From contig JAPJBO010000041.1 of NCBI GenBank assembly GCA_030068145.1, positions 124,001-188,000 on the forward strand: a DNA stretch of 64,000 nucleotides, read 5' to 3'. The position numbers and the translations under genes are program-made. Positions 1 to 10,704 of the stretch are shown here, piece by piece (the first letter of the stretch is position 1; each line of letters starts with the position of its first letter). The notes below the pieces were generated by a model. It had not been told where the DNA came from, did not search any database, and was given only the letters and a program-made list of their open reading frames with translations. The DNA is from Diplonema papillatum (Eukaryota > Euglenozoa > Diplonemea > Diplonemida > Diplonemidae).

Positions 1-1640
1 GCCCGCGAAAAGCAGGGCGGAAAGTGTCCTGAGCGCGACGTTCTCCCCCCGGGAAGAAGACTTGGGGCTGGCTTCAAACATACGGGAGAGAAGACAAGCA
101 GGGCCTGGACACGATACTGATATTTCCCCCCCGGACGGTTCGGGGATCGTCCCCCCGCACAACTCGCGCGCCTCGTCGGCACACCCGGGCGAACGAAAAG
201 TCGATGGCCGACGCCGCGGGGCCTGTCTTCCGAAACCGGAGCCTGAGGGGCCGGAATCACGGTTTCACCGGAATCATTCCCTGGGTCCGAAGGGAATGGA
301 CGGCATCGCGCGTCATCAGGGACAGGCTCCCGACTATGAACGACAAGTCGATGATCGACGCCGCGGGGCCTGTCTTCAGGAACCGGAGCCTGAGGAGCCG
401 GAATCGCGGTTTCACCGGAATCATTCCCTGGGTCCGAAGGGAGCGGACGGCATCGCGCGTCAACAAGGAAAGGCCCCCTACGATGATCGAGGCCGCAGGG
501 CCTGTCTTCAGGAACCGGAGGGGCCAGAATCGCGGGCTCGCTGGCATTCGCCCGCAGACAGGAAGGGGACGTCCCGCGTCCACCGTTGCCCTCCGCCGGG
601 AGTGGACCCGCCGCCGAACTCTCGGGCGACGCAAGCGGTGACTTCGTCTGACGGCGACAACTCGCCGCTGTTGACGTATTCGCCCTTCGACTCGCCGGAC
701 CGGCCGCCGCCGCCGGCAGCCCGCCGCGGCCCGCGCTTCACGCCGGGCGAGCCTCAGAGCGGCTCATCTCCTGGCAGCATCTTCGGCCGGGCGTCCCGCT
801 CGCCTGTGTCTCCTCCGCCCCCGACGCCGCGGGGCTTGTCTTCTGGAACGTGAGGGGCCAGGATCGTCGTTCGCTGGCATTCGCCCACAGACCGGAAGGG
901 GACGTCCCGCGCCCACCGTTGCCTTCCGCCGGAAGTGGACCCGCCGCCGAACGGGCGGCGCAAGCGATGACTTCGTCTGACGGCGAAAACTCGCCCTGTG
1001 GACGTATTCGCCCTTCGACTCGCCGGACCGGCCGCCGCCGCCGGCAGCCCGCCGCGGCCCGCGCTTCACGCCGGGCGAGCCTCAGAGCGGCTCATCTCCT
1101 GGCAGCATCTTCGGCCGGGCGTCCCGCTCGCCTGTGTCTCCTCCGCCTCCGACGCCGCGGGGCTTGTCTTCCGGAACGTGAGGGGCCAGGATCGTGGTTC
1201 GCTGGCATTCGCCCACAGACCGGAAGGGGACGTCCCGCGTCCACCGTTGCCTTCCGCCGGAAGTGGACCCGCCGCCGAACGGGCGGCGCAAGCGATGACT
1301 TCGTCTGACGGCGACAACTCGCCCTGTGGACGTATTGGCCCTTCGACTCGCCGGACCGTCCTCCGCCGGCGGCGGCCCGCCGCATCTGCTGGCAGCATCT
1401 TCGGCTGGGCTCGCCTGTCTCCTCCGCCCCCGACGACGCGGGGCTTGTCTTCCGGACCGTGAGGGAATTCACGGAATCATTTCTGGATCTCTGAAGGGAG
1501 CGAACGGCATTGCGTGTCATCAGGGACAGGCACCCGACGATAAACGACAAGCTGATACTCGACGCTGTGGCTGTCTTCCGGAACCTGAGGACCAGAATCG
1601 CGGGTTCGCTGGCATCATTCCCTGTCTGATGGCGTCTGCA
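1..1640. repeat. GC-rich tandem repeat block
   Basis: No gene is supported here. A segment beginning near 'GCCGCGGGGCCTGTCTTC' recurs at about 210, 356, 484, 820, 1149, 1430 and, decayed, 1557. From 199 to about 500 the unit is about 150 bp. From about 500 to 1470 it is about 290-330 bp: the anchor 'GGCAGCATCTTCGGC' falls at 773, 1101 and 1391. The block is open in several frames on both strands only because it is GC-rich and repetitive. The array runs off the left edge of the window. Confidence 0.8.
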
Positions 1641-3337
1641 TGGCGTATGGGTGACTCTTAACGTAAAAGCTACACACACACGAGGCTGCACAAACAAAAC
1701 CCGCTTATCGGGCCGAAGCGCCCAAACTGCCCCCCAAGCACCCAAGCACGCTTTTTACAATTTTCTCCAAGCACGCAGCCAGCCCCCCCCACCTTTTCTT
1801 TTCCAGTTTCCTTCCACTCGGCACCTCTCTCCCTCCTCTTTAGATCCGGCCCAAACAAAAGGCGGGTTTCGACGTAGACCTTGTTTTTTTTTTTGTTATT
1901 ATACTGGTAGCACTGTTGTACTGAAGAAGACATCCTTTTCCGGAAGCAATGGCTGCACATGAAACCAACCAAGCGAGAGGTGCATTCTTTGTACACGCGA
2001 AGAACAAGCATGGGTTACCTCTTACCGTTTCCACTGTCAGTGATGGTTGGCGCCGAACGTTCGTAATCTCGATTATCACTGCAAGACCTCCCAACTCCGA
2101 TACTATGCTTCAAGAATATGCGTCGCCGTGCACACGAATGTACGGCGATGCCGTTCACTCGCCTGCCGTCGACATTCGTATTGTCTTTGTCAGTAGCCCC
2201 CTCCTTCTGGACTTAGAGTCAGTGCGACAAGTGTTACAAGTGACAACGTGCAGTCGTCAACGGGTCGGAGGAGGTAAAGCATACTTGCATCAGGCTGCCA
2301 ACAGCCGTTGCGCAAGTTGCCGTCTGTAGCATCCTCCAGAAACTACCGCGGCAAATAAAAAGGTTGTTGAACGCTGACGCCCGCCACTAAACCCAGATTT
2401 ACCTGTGTTTCGTGTGGGCTACAGCACATTTACCTCCTTTGATCTATCGCAACTGGCAGTCTCCTCAAGCATTTCCTACAAAGCAGGTGCTTATACAAAA
2501 GAAAAATGACTCGATAGACTTGATCAAACATGCACGAGAGGCCTCTAGTGCAGGACGCTGCCCAAACATTAAGCTAATATTCCATCCACCCCTTCCCCTT
2601 CCCCTTCCGGACTTAGACCGGACCTCGAACGACAGGTCAGTAACAGTCAACAGCAAAACCCAGACCAAATCTCCAGCGCTTCTCACTTCGAAAGCGATCC
2701 GAGGTGGCTGCATTCAACATCAAAGTTCAGGGAGAGGGGATCCAACACGTTTGCCTTCGGCGGGCCACTTTTGCGGCTTCGTTTTTGCATCGTCTCTCTT
2801 TTCAGAACTGAGTTGGCACTGCAATCAAAGTTCAGACGTGAGGAGCTTCAGCGCGTCTGCGTTAGGTCGGCAGCTTTGGCGGCTTCGTTTCGCATCGCTT
2901 CTTCTGTCGAACTTAGACCTAAGAGACCCTGCAATCAAACTCCAGACGAGATAAAATAATCAGCGCGTCCTCCTTTCAACGATTCCCGGAACCTTAGACT
3001 GGAATCTACAATTAGTCAGAGCAGTTTCTTGCCACCCAGCTTCCTCTTAATTGACCCGTAGCTGGTGGATCTGCAACTGAAACCACAAACTGTGCTCAGC
3101 GATCTCAGGGACAAAAGAAGCGCCCCTCCCCCGTTTTCCTTCGGCTCAGCACGCAGGATTACTTCCTCGCACTCTTTTTCCTTTTGGTACTTCAACCATT
3201 GGTGCTGCACACGGCAACCCCATGTCCACTGTGCTCTGCGGAGTTTACTTCGCAGATTGCCACCGTAAAAAGAAGACAAGTTAGTGCTGCCAAGCGAGTC
3301 GCAGTCACAATCAGGGCGAGTGCCCTGAGTTTTTTAA
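1641..3337. other. Intergenic stretch without a recognised gene
   Basis: Low-complexity and AT-richer sequence. ORFs here are short and show no family motif. It contains one copy of a short dispersed repeat (2364-2432). Confidence 0.5.
2364..2432 (+). repeat. Short dispersed repeat (~70 bp)
   Basis: A segment starting 'TTGTTGAACGCTGACGCCCG' and ending 'GGGCTACAGCACATTTACC' recurs at 8966-9036, and in weaker form at 42536-42606 and about 32305-32345. I see no terminal inverted repeat or coding capacity. Confidence 0.6.
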
Positions 3338-3597
3338 CTGATTGCTCAGACACGGTTGTAGGGGCCTTCTCCCTGACGGATTCGCCTGTGCTCTAGTAGC
3401 ACGGGTGGTCCTGGCTGTGACAAGCTACGAACAGCCGCCTGACAAACCAGACTCACACCGCAGTTCTGTCTGCAGACACACAGGTTCCACGCTCGCCTTA
3501 TGTGTCCGTGGCTTAAAGGACCGAAACACGGCGCAGACGGGACCAGTGCGGTGTTGAGCACATACCCATTCCAAGCACGTTCTTGCAATCCCCCGTT
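3338..3597 (+). repeat. Dispersed repeat R2, copy 1
   Basis: About 260 bp from 'CTGATTGCTCAGACACGG' to the run 'CACGTTCTTGCAATCCCC'. It matches 3981-4248 in the same orientation with scattered substitutions. Partial copies lie at about 37800-37965 and 43075-43165. The two close copies bracket an M1 MITE. Confidence 0.75.
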
Positions 3598-3621
3598 TTC
3601 CTTCGTAGAAAGTTCTGATTT

Positions 3622-3845
3622 TGCTTTTACATGCAAACGCCAGCTTGGAAGGAAATGCTCGACGTAGCTGCCAGACAAAGAAACGAAGGGATCCCAAGTG
3701 CTGCGACGTTCGAACACGTGTTGAACGGACGTGCGGTCTTGCAGCACAGCGGGCTGCGGGCTCGGTCTGCAGCACGGCGGGCTGCGGAAAAAAACAGCAC
3801 ACGGTGTGTTTCCTCGGAGTCAAAGCAGCTACGTCGAGTATTTTT
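3622..3845 (+). mobile_element. MITE family M1, copy 1
   Basis: It begins with the family start 'TTTTAC...CGCCAGCTTGGA', followed by 'GGAAATGCTCGACGTAGC', and ends 'GCAGCTACGTCGAGTATTTTT'-like. The two ends are inverted repeats of each other (AAATGCTCGACGTAGCTGC against AAATACTCGACGTAGCTGC read from the other end). There is no coding capacity. The middle of this copy differs from the consensus because of an internal GC-rich duplication near 3745-3790. Confidence 0.7.
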
Positions 3846-3980
3846 CTTTTCAAGAGCCGGCAACCCGTGTTCTGCTTCTCTTTTTTCCTTCTTTCAGCTG
3901 CGCGGTGAGTGCGCGTGTACCCTTTTTGCCCTTGTCGATCTAACCCTTTTGATTGTTGAGCCTTTTCTTTTGTATAAGCA

Positions 3981-4248
3981 CTGATTGCTCAGACACGGTT
4001 GTAGGGGCCTTCTCCCCGTGACGGATTCGCCTGTGCTCTAGTAGCACGGGTGGTCCTGGCTGTGACGAGCTACGAACAGCCGCCTGACAAGCCAGACTCA
4101 CACCGCTGTCCTGTCTGCAGACAGTCAGGTTCCGCCCTGATGATGGTCCGCCTTATGCGTTCGTGGCTTAAAGGACCGAAACACGACGCCGACGGGACTA
4201 GTGCGGTGTTGAGCGCAAACCCATTCCAAGCACGTTCTTGTAAACCCC
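3981..4248 (+). repeat. Dispersed repeat R2, copy 2
   Basis: Direct repeat of 3338-3597. It ends about 150 bp before the ankyrin gene start, so it may contribute to that gene's promoter or leader. Confidence 0.75.
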
Positions 4249-4406
4249 CCGCCCATCTCTGGCCTTCTCCGTGTATACATGCGCGGGGATTCTACCCGAA
4301 CACCACTAAGAATTACCCCCCAGGCACCACGCGGGGCTCGTAAAAGACAAACAAGACTTTTTCCCTTCCCGCACCCAAGCTCGTGTGCACTTAATCGTCC
4401 AAGACA

Positions 4407-5144
4407 ATGTCGTTTACCACCGCCGTGCTCAAAGACGGGGACCTCCCTCTGACCGCTGCAAGCGCGGCTGGCCACGAGAAAGTCGTTGTGCAGCTGCTGG
4501 AAGCCGGCGCGCTTGTGGATTTGCAGGACGAAGCAGGCGTTGCGGCCCTGGGGAAGGCGAGTCACTGCGGGCGGCTGGGCGTGGTCCGGACGCTGATCCG
4601 GGCCAACGCGACGGTAGACCTGCGAGACAACGACGGGGGGACGGCTCTGATGCGTGCAGGCAGGCAGGGGCACCCGAAAGTGGTGCTTGAATTGATGCAA
4701 CGGCACGCGAGCATAGACATCCCCGACGTCACCGGCTGTACGCCGCTCATGTGGTTCTGCTTGCTTGGGAGACTAGAGGCAGTCCGGCTGTTGCTCAAGG
4801 GAAAGGCACTCGTCGACCTCGCCGACTCAGGAGGTTCCACACCCCTGATGAGAGCATGCGACGGCGGGCACCTGGACATCGTCCGCGAACTGCTCAGGGC
4901 CAACGCACAGGTGGACAGGCAAGACCAAGGCGGGTGGTCCGCCCTCATGCGCGCGTGCATCAACGGGAACTTGGAAGTGGTTCGGGAGCTCCTCACGGCC
5001 AATGCGAACGTGCGTCTGAAAGAAGGCCATGGTAAAACAGCCGTGCACATCGCCGAGAGGGCAGCAGCAACAATCCACGGGTCGTCGTGTGCGGAGATTG
5101 TGCGTGCACTGAAGTCGCACGATGATGCAACAGGACCGCCGTAG
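4407..5144 (+). CDS. Ankyrin-repeat protein
   Basis: Single-exon ORF of 245 residues made almost wholly of ankyrin repeats of about 33 residues. The characteristic TALMRA / TPLMRA turns and GH.xVV.xLL helices recur about seven times between residues 10 and 225, for example 'GGTALMRAGRQGHPKVVLEL' and 'GGSTPLMRACDGGHLDIVRE'. Ankyrin arrays bind proteins; no catalytic domain, signal peptide or membrane segment is visible, so partner and compartment are unknown. The start at 4407 is the first ATG of the frame and leads straight into the first repeat. The last ~25 residues lack the repeat pattern. Third positions are GC-rich, as in the other host genes here. The minus-strand ORF at 4562-5050 is a shadow of this gene. 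Confidence 0.85.
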   Translation: MSFTTAVLKDGDLPLTAASAAGHEKVVVQLLEAGALVDLQDEAGVAALGKASHCGRLGVVRTLIRANATVDLRDNDGGTALMRAGRQGHPKVVLELMQRHASIDIPDVTGCTPLMWFCLLGRLEAVRLLLKGKALVDLADSGGSTPLMRACDGGHLDIVRELLRANAQVDRQDQGGWSALMRACINGNLEVVRELLTANANVRLKEGHGKTAVHIAERAAATIHGSSCAEIVRALKSHDDATGPP

Positions 5145-5158
5145 CAATCGGGGCGTGG

Positions 5159-5479
5159 TTAGTTGCTGCTGGCAGGCAGGCCGCGGCGCAGGCAGGCACA
5201 GTAGCGCGTCTGTCTTCGTTTTGCGAACGTGTCTCTGAAACCCGTTCCATTGCAGTGCTCGCACGTCGAGACATGACTGTTGCGGCAGCACTCTGTCGTC
5301 GTGTTGCACGTCGCGCATTGCGTGTTGCGCAGAATTTCACCGTGTTCCTTGTGATGGGTCTCACAACACCATAGCAGGAGGCAGTTCGAAGACATTTTCT
5401 TCTCTCGCCACGGTGGTGCCGCACAGTTTGGGACTCCGCAAGTCCGCGTGCCGATTGCAGTGCTCGCACGTCGAGACAT
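5159..5479 (-). pseudogene. Cys/His-rich remnant, probably retroelement C-terminus
   Basis: A minus-strand reading frame of 106 residues holds a Cys-rich block, 'CATCNTTTECCRNSH' followed by 'CEHCNGTGF'. The spacing C-x2-C-NT-x-T-x-CC-x3-H matches the Cys/His block near the end of ORF2 of the complete LINE in this window (CVECNTPTACCKAGHH, about residues 1508-1523). I infer a fragment of a related element's ORF2 tail. A short part (about 5253-5290) recurs at 5450-5490, a local duplication. It could instead be a small zinc-binding host protein. Confidence 0.4.
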
Positions 5480-5668
5480 GTATGTTGCGCGCAGAATTGA
5501 GGCCTTTTCTTCAAACGTTCCCGTGACACCACTTCATGCGGCCAACAGCTTTTTAGCTTCGCCTTTTTCCTCCAATGCAAAACAGCGCGCGACAACCAGA
5601 CGCGACCGGTGGAACGAGAGCCGACGAACACAACCCGACGAGCGAGCGAGGATTTAATTCCATCGGGT

Positions 5669-5919
5669 GGATGGAAGGTGATCTCGCCGAGGTGGCCCAT
5701 TGGAATCCCTGTCAACAGGCACACTTTATCCCTGCACTACTCCACTGCTTACAGTGCACTGCTGCCTCCTGTCGACAGCATTCAGTTTGTGGACAGCCGG
5801 TGTCAGTATCATCATGATGCATCCCGGCAAGCTTGATAGAGCTTCGCGGAATCGCAGAGCTTCCCAAAGAAGTAGTGCTCCCAAAACCTCCCAGGAAACC
5901 CTGGTTACAGAAAGCGAGA
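5669..5919 (-). repeat. 251-bp direct repeat, 3' copy of YR element
   Basis: Nearly identical to 8554-8804 over the whole 251 bp, in the same orientation, with few substitutions. It begins (plus strand) at GGATGGAAGGTGATCTCGCC and ends at CAGAAAGCGAG. The ends are not TG...CA, so this is not an ordinary LTR. A distant relative of the middle part occurs at about 33975-34060. Confidence 0.85.
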
Positions 5920-6021
5920 AAGTTGACGTCCTTGCAGCGTTGCAAGAAAGAGTCGAATCGCTAAGTTGCCTCCTGCAACGAGCTTCCCATGACGACAAAG
6001 TTGTCCACCCAGGGTAGACCG

Positions 6022-6791
6022 TCACCCTCCGGCAGGAGCACCCGGGAGGCTCTCTGAGCTATCGCCAGCTCCAGCCCATGCACATGGCGGCGAGTTGTGC
6101 TTTACAAAACGGCCCCGCGGCCCTGCCAGGTGCATGCCAAAATACGGTCGGATGTCTGCGTCGAGCCGGAACTGATAATAATAGCTCCGGGCGTCCGCGA
6201 GAACCACCGATGAGGCCAGCACGCGGTCGATCACCTCGTCAACCGAAGGGAGCAGCATCGGAGGCGGGCGCGCCATGATCGCGTTGAGCTTGCGACCGTC
6301 ACACACAAACCTCTGCCCACTGCTCTTCTTGTCGACAGTGAAGGCGGGGAGGACGACCCTCAACCCGCCCGATGCGACCTCTGCCACGCCGTATCTAGGA
6401 GGTGGCGTAGCATGCGTGTCGACGTCGTTCGTGTTATCGCCGATGCCATCAGCGCTTCCTCCGCTCCCGGGAGCAGGGCAGATCGGAAGGATTCCCACGA
6501 ACGGACCACGTCCAGCACACCGCGCAGCAGCCCCCGGCTGTCCAGCGCTGTCAATCTCTCAAGGTCCATGAACGATGACGAGATGGGCGCGAGAGCCTCG
6601 CCGATTCTGCGTTGTGTAGGGACGGCCGTGAGGTTGTTGATGAGAAGTTCATCCCCGTAAACAACACCAACAAAGGGAGTGAACATCGAGGGGGGCAAGT
6701 CTTCTTCGGGACCTTCCCCCGGCCCCTGGTAGAACGTAGCCAACGGGTCGGGGAACTTCTTTGGCGGCTTGAACGGGAAAGGGGGGTTCAA
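6022..6791 (-). pseudogene. Reverse transcriptase fragment of YR element
   Basis: Two overlapping minus-strand frames (6791-6360 and 6498-6022) together give an N-terminal linker and RT fingers/palm. 'RFVCDGRKLNAIMARPPPML' corresponds to the RT motif with the conserved R and substrate loop. 'VLADARSYYYQFRLDADIRP' corresponds to motif A, with Asp and the YYQ of LTR/DIRS-type RTs. After 'GRFVK' the frame shifts into a residue of 'AAMCMGWSW', the PMGW-like motif B. The YxDD box and RNase H are absent; the 251-bp repeat follows directly. Confidence 0.75.
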
Positions 6792-6800
6792 GACGAAGGG

Positions 6801-7640
6801 TTAGAGAAGGCTTGCCGACGCCCTCGCGGTGTTCCGGACGAGCGGAACCTCGGCCTCCGGAAGGTATCGCATTAGCGCACTCATCGTCGTCTGGCGCGAA
6901 ACACTTTGGATCACCTTCAGGTCGATCCCGCTTCTCAGGAGGTGCCGCCGGAGAGAATGGCCGGAGAGTGTTCGCGCGCTTCAGCGCGGTCACAACTCGT
7001 CGGAAAGGGAGGTCGGGGAACAGGAGGCGTCAGGCCAAAGCCAGCGCAACACGCACCCTGGGGTCCGCTTTCAGGGCAACGGCAAGATGCAGCTCGTCCT
7101 TCGTCACCGGTACAGCCTGCTTCGACGGTTTCATCGCACCGGCCCGTTTCAGAGACCTGACAAAGTCCCTGACGAGCTGGCTATCGACAGGCCGCCCCAA
7201 CCGCTTCTCGGCCGACTGTACGTTGACGACGTACTGTACTGCCGAGGCAGCGCAGATGTCTCCACGAGCAAACGGGTCACGAACAAGACCAGCGCCGTCG
7301 GGACGTCGAGCTGCGAATCTGCCTCTGCATCCCAGTTACGTCGGAACTCCAGAAAGCGCCGGTACACGGAGTGGATCCCGCGTCGTGTGGATAGCGCCAG
7401 TGCATCCGCCACGTACGCGTTCGCAGTCCGGACAAGACGGTTCCGTTCGCCGGGTGAGAGAGGGGGCTCCGAGAGGAGGGGACGTCCGCATCGCCCAGAG
7501 ACCGGAGGAGGGAAGCGGTCCACAGCGTCTACTGGCCAGTTACGTCGGAACTCCAGAAAGCGCCGGTACACGGCGTCGTGTGGATAGCGCCAGTGCATCC
7601 GCCACGTACGCGTTCGCAGTCCGGACAAGACGGTTCCGTT
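6801..7640 (-). pseudogene. Tyrosine recombinase of YR element
   Basis: Minus-strand translation, in more than one frame, gives an N-terminal SAM-like arm ('VRDFVRSLKRAGAMKPSKQA', then 'VTKDELHLAVALKADPRVRV') followed by the C-terminal catalytic core 'SGHSLRRHLLRSGIDLKVIQ' and 'TTMSALMRYLPE'. The H-x-x-R box is at 6957-6949 (HSLR) and the nucleophilic Tyr codon at 6864-6866. The frame ends at TAA at 6803-6801. Members of this family cut and rejoin DNA through the tyrosine to integrate circular cDNA. About 204 bp of the N-terminal arm are tandemly duplicated (starts about 7332 and 7536), so the copy is broken. Confidence 0.75.
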
Positions 7641-7974
7641 CGCCGGGTGAGAGAGGGGGCTCCGAGAGGAGGGGACGTCCGCATCGCCCCGAGACCGGAG
7701 GAGGCAAGCGGTCCACAGCGTCTACTGCCTGGCCTTGCTCCTGGTTGCGTTCGTCCGCTGAGGGGCCTGGGGAGCGGAAGAGCTTCGCCCGAGTGTCGGG
7801 TGCGGGGCCTCGGGCTGCGCTTCCTGGGTGGCTTCGAGGCGGGCTGCTCCTCGGCTTTCTGTAGAGCCTGGAAGACGCTCCGTAGAAACGGAGGAAACCC
7901 GGCCTCGTGCTGATGCCGGTGCTGGAGGCTGCCTGCAAGAGACCAACCGGCTTTCAGAGCTGTCTTCAGGACCA

Positions 7975-8607
7975 TCATCCGGGAATGGTGTCTCTTCCCA
8001 GCTGGACGAGGGCATCTGGGTCTGTGGTGTCGTCCATTAGCCGCATGATGGTGGTGACGTGGTTGGTGAGATGTTGGGCGTCCTTTGCGACGCTCGGGAT
8101 GGCATCGAGGATGTCGGCGAAAAAGTCGCGGATGTGCACCAGGGCCAGCGACTTCTCGATGGGGCTGAGGAGCTGGGGGTCGAGGAGCTCTGGCCCGGGG
8201 GAGAGGAGCGTGGGGGAGCCTTGGACCGACCCGCCCTCCCCCAGCGAAGGCGGACCCTCCGGAAAATACGGAAGGGGTTGGGAAGACCCGGCGTAGGGCT
8301 GGGGGGGTTCGGCGCGGGGCTGGTGGGGCTCGGCGTACGGATGGTGTCCGTACACTGGAGGCGCGGCGCCCTCGATGGCCCGCAAGAGGCCGCGGGAGGA
8401 GCCCGGCAGCAGGACGGCCTGGGGTACCCGAGAGACGTCGACAAGGGGCGGAGCTGGCCTGCGAGCGGCCCCTGACGGGGCACTGGGCAGGGACAGGAGT
8501 CCCGCGGCGTGGCCGCGGCGGCGGGGAAGGACCCAACGGGCACCGCTACCGGGGGATGGAAGGTGACCTCGCCGAGGTGGCCCATTGGAATCACTGTCAA
8601 CAGGCAC
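7975..8607 (-). CDS. Gag-like ORF of YR element
   Basis: Open frame of 210 residues starting inside the 251-bp repeat (ATG at 8607-8605). The N-terminal two thirds are Pro/Gly/Ser-rich and low complexity. The last ~80 residues are more ordered ('IEKSLALVHIRDFFADILDA', 'AQHLTNHVTTIMRLMDDTTD') and could form helices. No zinc knuckle is visible. The role as nucleocapsid is inferred from position only. Because the start codon lies in the repeat, both repeat copies carry the same 17 leading codons before diverging. Confidence 0.45.
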   Translation of the reverse strand: MPVDSDSNGPPRRGHLPSPGSGARWVLPRRRGHAAGLLSLPSAPSGAARRPAPPLVDVSRVPQAVLLPGSSRGLLRAIEGAAPPVYGHHPYAEPHQPRAEPPQPYAGSSQPLPYFPEGPPSLGEGGSVQGSPTLLSPGPELLDPQLLSPIEKSLALVHIRDFFADILDAIPSVAKDAQHLTNHVTTIMRLMDDTTDPDALVQLGRDTIPG

Positions 8608-8804
8608 ACTTTATCCCTGCACTACTCCACTGCTTACAGTGCACTGCTGCCTCCTGTCGACAATATTCAGTTTGTGGACAGCCGGTGTCAGGATCATCAT
8701 GATGCATCCCGGCAAGCTTGATAGAGCTTCGCGGAATCGCAGAGCTTCCCAAAGAAGAAGTGCTCCCAAAACCTCCCAGGAAACCCTGGTTTCAGAAAGC
8801 GAGG
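8554..8804 (-). repeat. 251-bp direct repeat, 5' copy of YR element
   Basis: Same sequence as 5669-5919. In element orientation it holds the upstream region and first codons of the gag-like ORF, so it probably includes the promoter. Confidence 0.85.
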
Positions 8805-9029
8805 AACAACAAAATACTCGAGGGACTGCCTTGTGCCCATTTCGAAGGAGGCTAGAGGGGGAGAAAACAATACAACTACAAAGTGGTCTTTCTTGTTGAA
8901 CGCTTACGCACTCACCCTCTTCACCCAGCTCACCGCATCCGACCTATCGAGCTGCTTCGGCATTTTTTGTTGAACGCTTACACCCGCCACTGAACCCAGA
9001 TTTACCTGCTTTCGTGTGGGCTACAGCAC

Positions 9030-10695
9030 ATTTAACGCGGGCGAGGTGTCAATCCCCCCCACAGCATCGGCGCCCCCAGGGTCCTCATCGAGCTCACCCA
9101 GGACCTTCCGCTCGACAGTCGGCACAATGTCGACAGCATCGTCCAGAGGGTCTTCCCCCTCTGGTTGACGGCTAGCCTTTGTATTCCCGGGGCAGGGACG
9201 TCGACCCCGGTGTGGACCTCGAAGTCCACTGCCAGCTCGACGCACGACACCTCGCCCGCGTTCGTCCACCTCAGTGCCGACAGCCAGCCTTTGAGCGCCC
9301 GCATTGCACGGCCGCCGTACGGCCATCTCGGCGGCTCATCCGGAAGGCGGTCGAAGTTGAACAGGTGTTGCACCACCGGCAGCGGCGCAGCTGCGTGCCA
9401 GGGGTGCATCGGTTGCACAGCGGAGAGGCGGCGTCGCTCCGCCTCCACGCGCGCAGCGTACACCGCCGCCATGAGGCGGTGAAGGGCCGCGACCTCCACC
9501 CGCATTCCTTCGACAATAACCCATGCACACGCGTGCAAGACGGCCACCTCGCCCGGTCCGCCCGCAGGAGTTCGGCGAAGCAAGGACGGCCGCGAATCTC
9601 GTCGTAGGCGGGGCACTCCCACCATAGGTGATCCGCTGTGTCCTGGACGCCCCGGTCGCAGTCCCTGCAGCCGCGGTCCAGCGGCGGACGCTGAGGTTCC
9701 GAAGAGGAGGATTCGGAGGCGTGCTCGTCAAAGCTGCCGGTCGTATCAGAGGCGGTCGACGACACGGACGCCGAGGAGCTCGGCGACCCGTCTGACCCGG
9801 CCGCCCCTGCGCATTCCGTCCCCACCGCGCTGCGAGGAACACACCCCCGGACAGAATCACCGCCAGCGCACGTTTCTCGCCAGCGTCAGCCGTCGCTAGG
9901 CGCAGTTTGTTCGTACGCCTGCAGTCCACCGCCTGCACGCCGTCGTAAGACGGTCGTTCGCAAGCTGCGTCCAGGTCGTCTGCCGTAGCCGCACCCGGAT
10001 GGCGTGGTGCCTCTCGCCCCTCTCCATGTCGAGAAGCCGGCGGCCCTCGAGTGCCGCGGTCTCAAAATTGAGACCGTCGAAATCGACGCGACCGTGAAAC
10101 CGTCAGAGATGGCGATCCCGACAGGTCCCAGGCGCGCCTTCGGCAACAATATACCGTGCCGGATGTAAAGCCGGGCGATGTTCAGCATGCGGGCGTACGC
10201 GCGGGGGAGCCTCTCGCACGCGTCGAAAAGCGAGCACAGGATCTTGTACGGCCGTGCCAACAGTGGGTCCATACGGTGGGCTTTCGCCAGGATGGTCAGC
10301 ACCGCCGTCACATTCCTCGACGGATGCTTCGTCCCGAAAGCACCCTTCACTACCCGCGACCGCAGCCCCCTCGCAGCACCCCGGTACCCGGCCCTATACG
10401 AGCGTCGGCGACGAGACGATACCGACAGCGACGGCGGCGAAGATCCTCGGTGTGCGCACGTGTGTCGCGAGCGTTCAGGCGGAACGTACCAACGACGCGC
10501 GTCTGAAGGCCCATGACTCTGCTGGACAGGCTGAGCACCTCGCACCTTCCATTCGAGGTCCGCTGCGAGGTGGCGAGCTCCAATGTCCTCGGAAGCGTGC
10601 TGGCGGTCGAAGCACTTCGTGAAATCGAGTGCGACCATGTGCAACGACTTCGACTCGTCGAGCAGCGTCTCCTCGATCAGCGTCGTCAGCGCCAA
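9030..10695 (-). pseudogene. Decayed LINE ORF2 (relative of 21109-26247)
   Basis: Minus-strand frames match the complete LINE ORF2 in order. 'MVALDFTKCFDR' near 10630 matches its RT motif A (LSLDFSKCFDR). 'ILAKAHRMDPLLARPYKI' matches LEKAHLTHPATATAYRI. 'CRDCDRGVQDTADHLWWECP' near 9650 matches the CTLCD...HHVYWDC knuckle. 'GWLSALRWTNAGEVSCVELA' and 'PRPR' at 9032 match its late region. Large parts of the RT are deleted and several frameshifts are present. It is from a related subfamily rather than a recent copy, since protein identity is only moderate. Confidence 0.8.
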
Positions 10696-10704
10696 CGATT
10701 CAGC

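Larger units (their letters stand above)
5669..8804 (-). mobile_element. Tyrosine-recombinase retrotransposon (VIPER-like order), defective
   Basis: Reading on the minus strand, the order is a Pro/Gly-rich gag-like ORF (8607-7975), a tyrosine recombinase (about 7640-6801), then a reverse transcriptase (6791-6022) that stops before its YxDD box. Direct repeats of 251 bp bound it (8554-8804 and 5669-5919). Tyrosine-recombinase retroelements (DIRS, Ngaro, VIPER) lack DDE integrases; YR upstream of RT is described for VIPER of trypanosomatids, whereas DIRS and Ngaro place it downstream. Frameshifts, an internal 204-bp duplication and the truncated RT make it non-autonomous. Confidence 0.75.

Noticed and set aside
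1-1640. GC-rich ORFs up to 263 residues
   Set aside because: Open in many frames because of the tandem repeat; no frame is favoured.
5669-8804. Classical LTR retrotransposon
   Set aside because: The 251-bp repeats lack TG...CA ends, there is no protease or DDE integrase, and a tyrosine recombinase is present instead.
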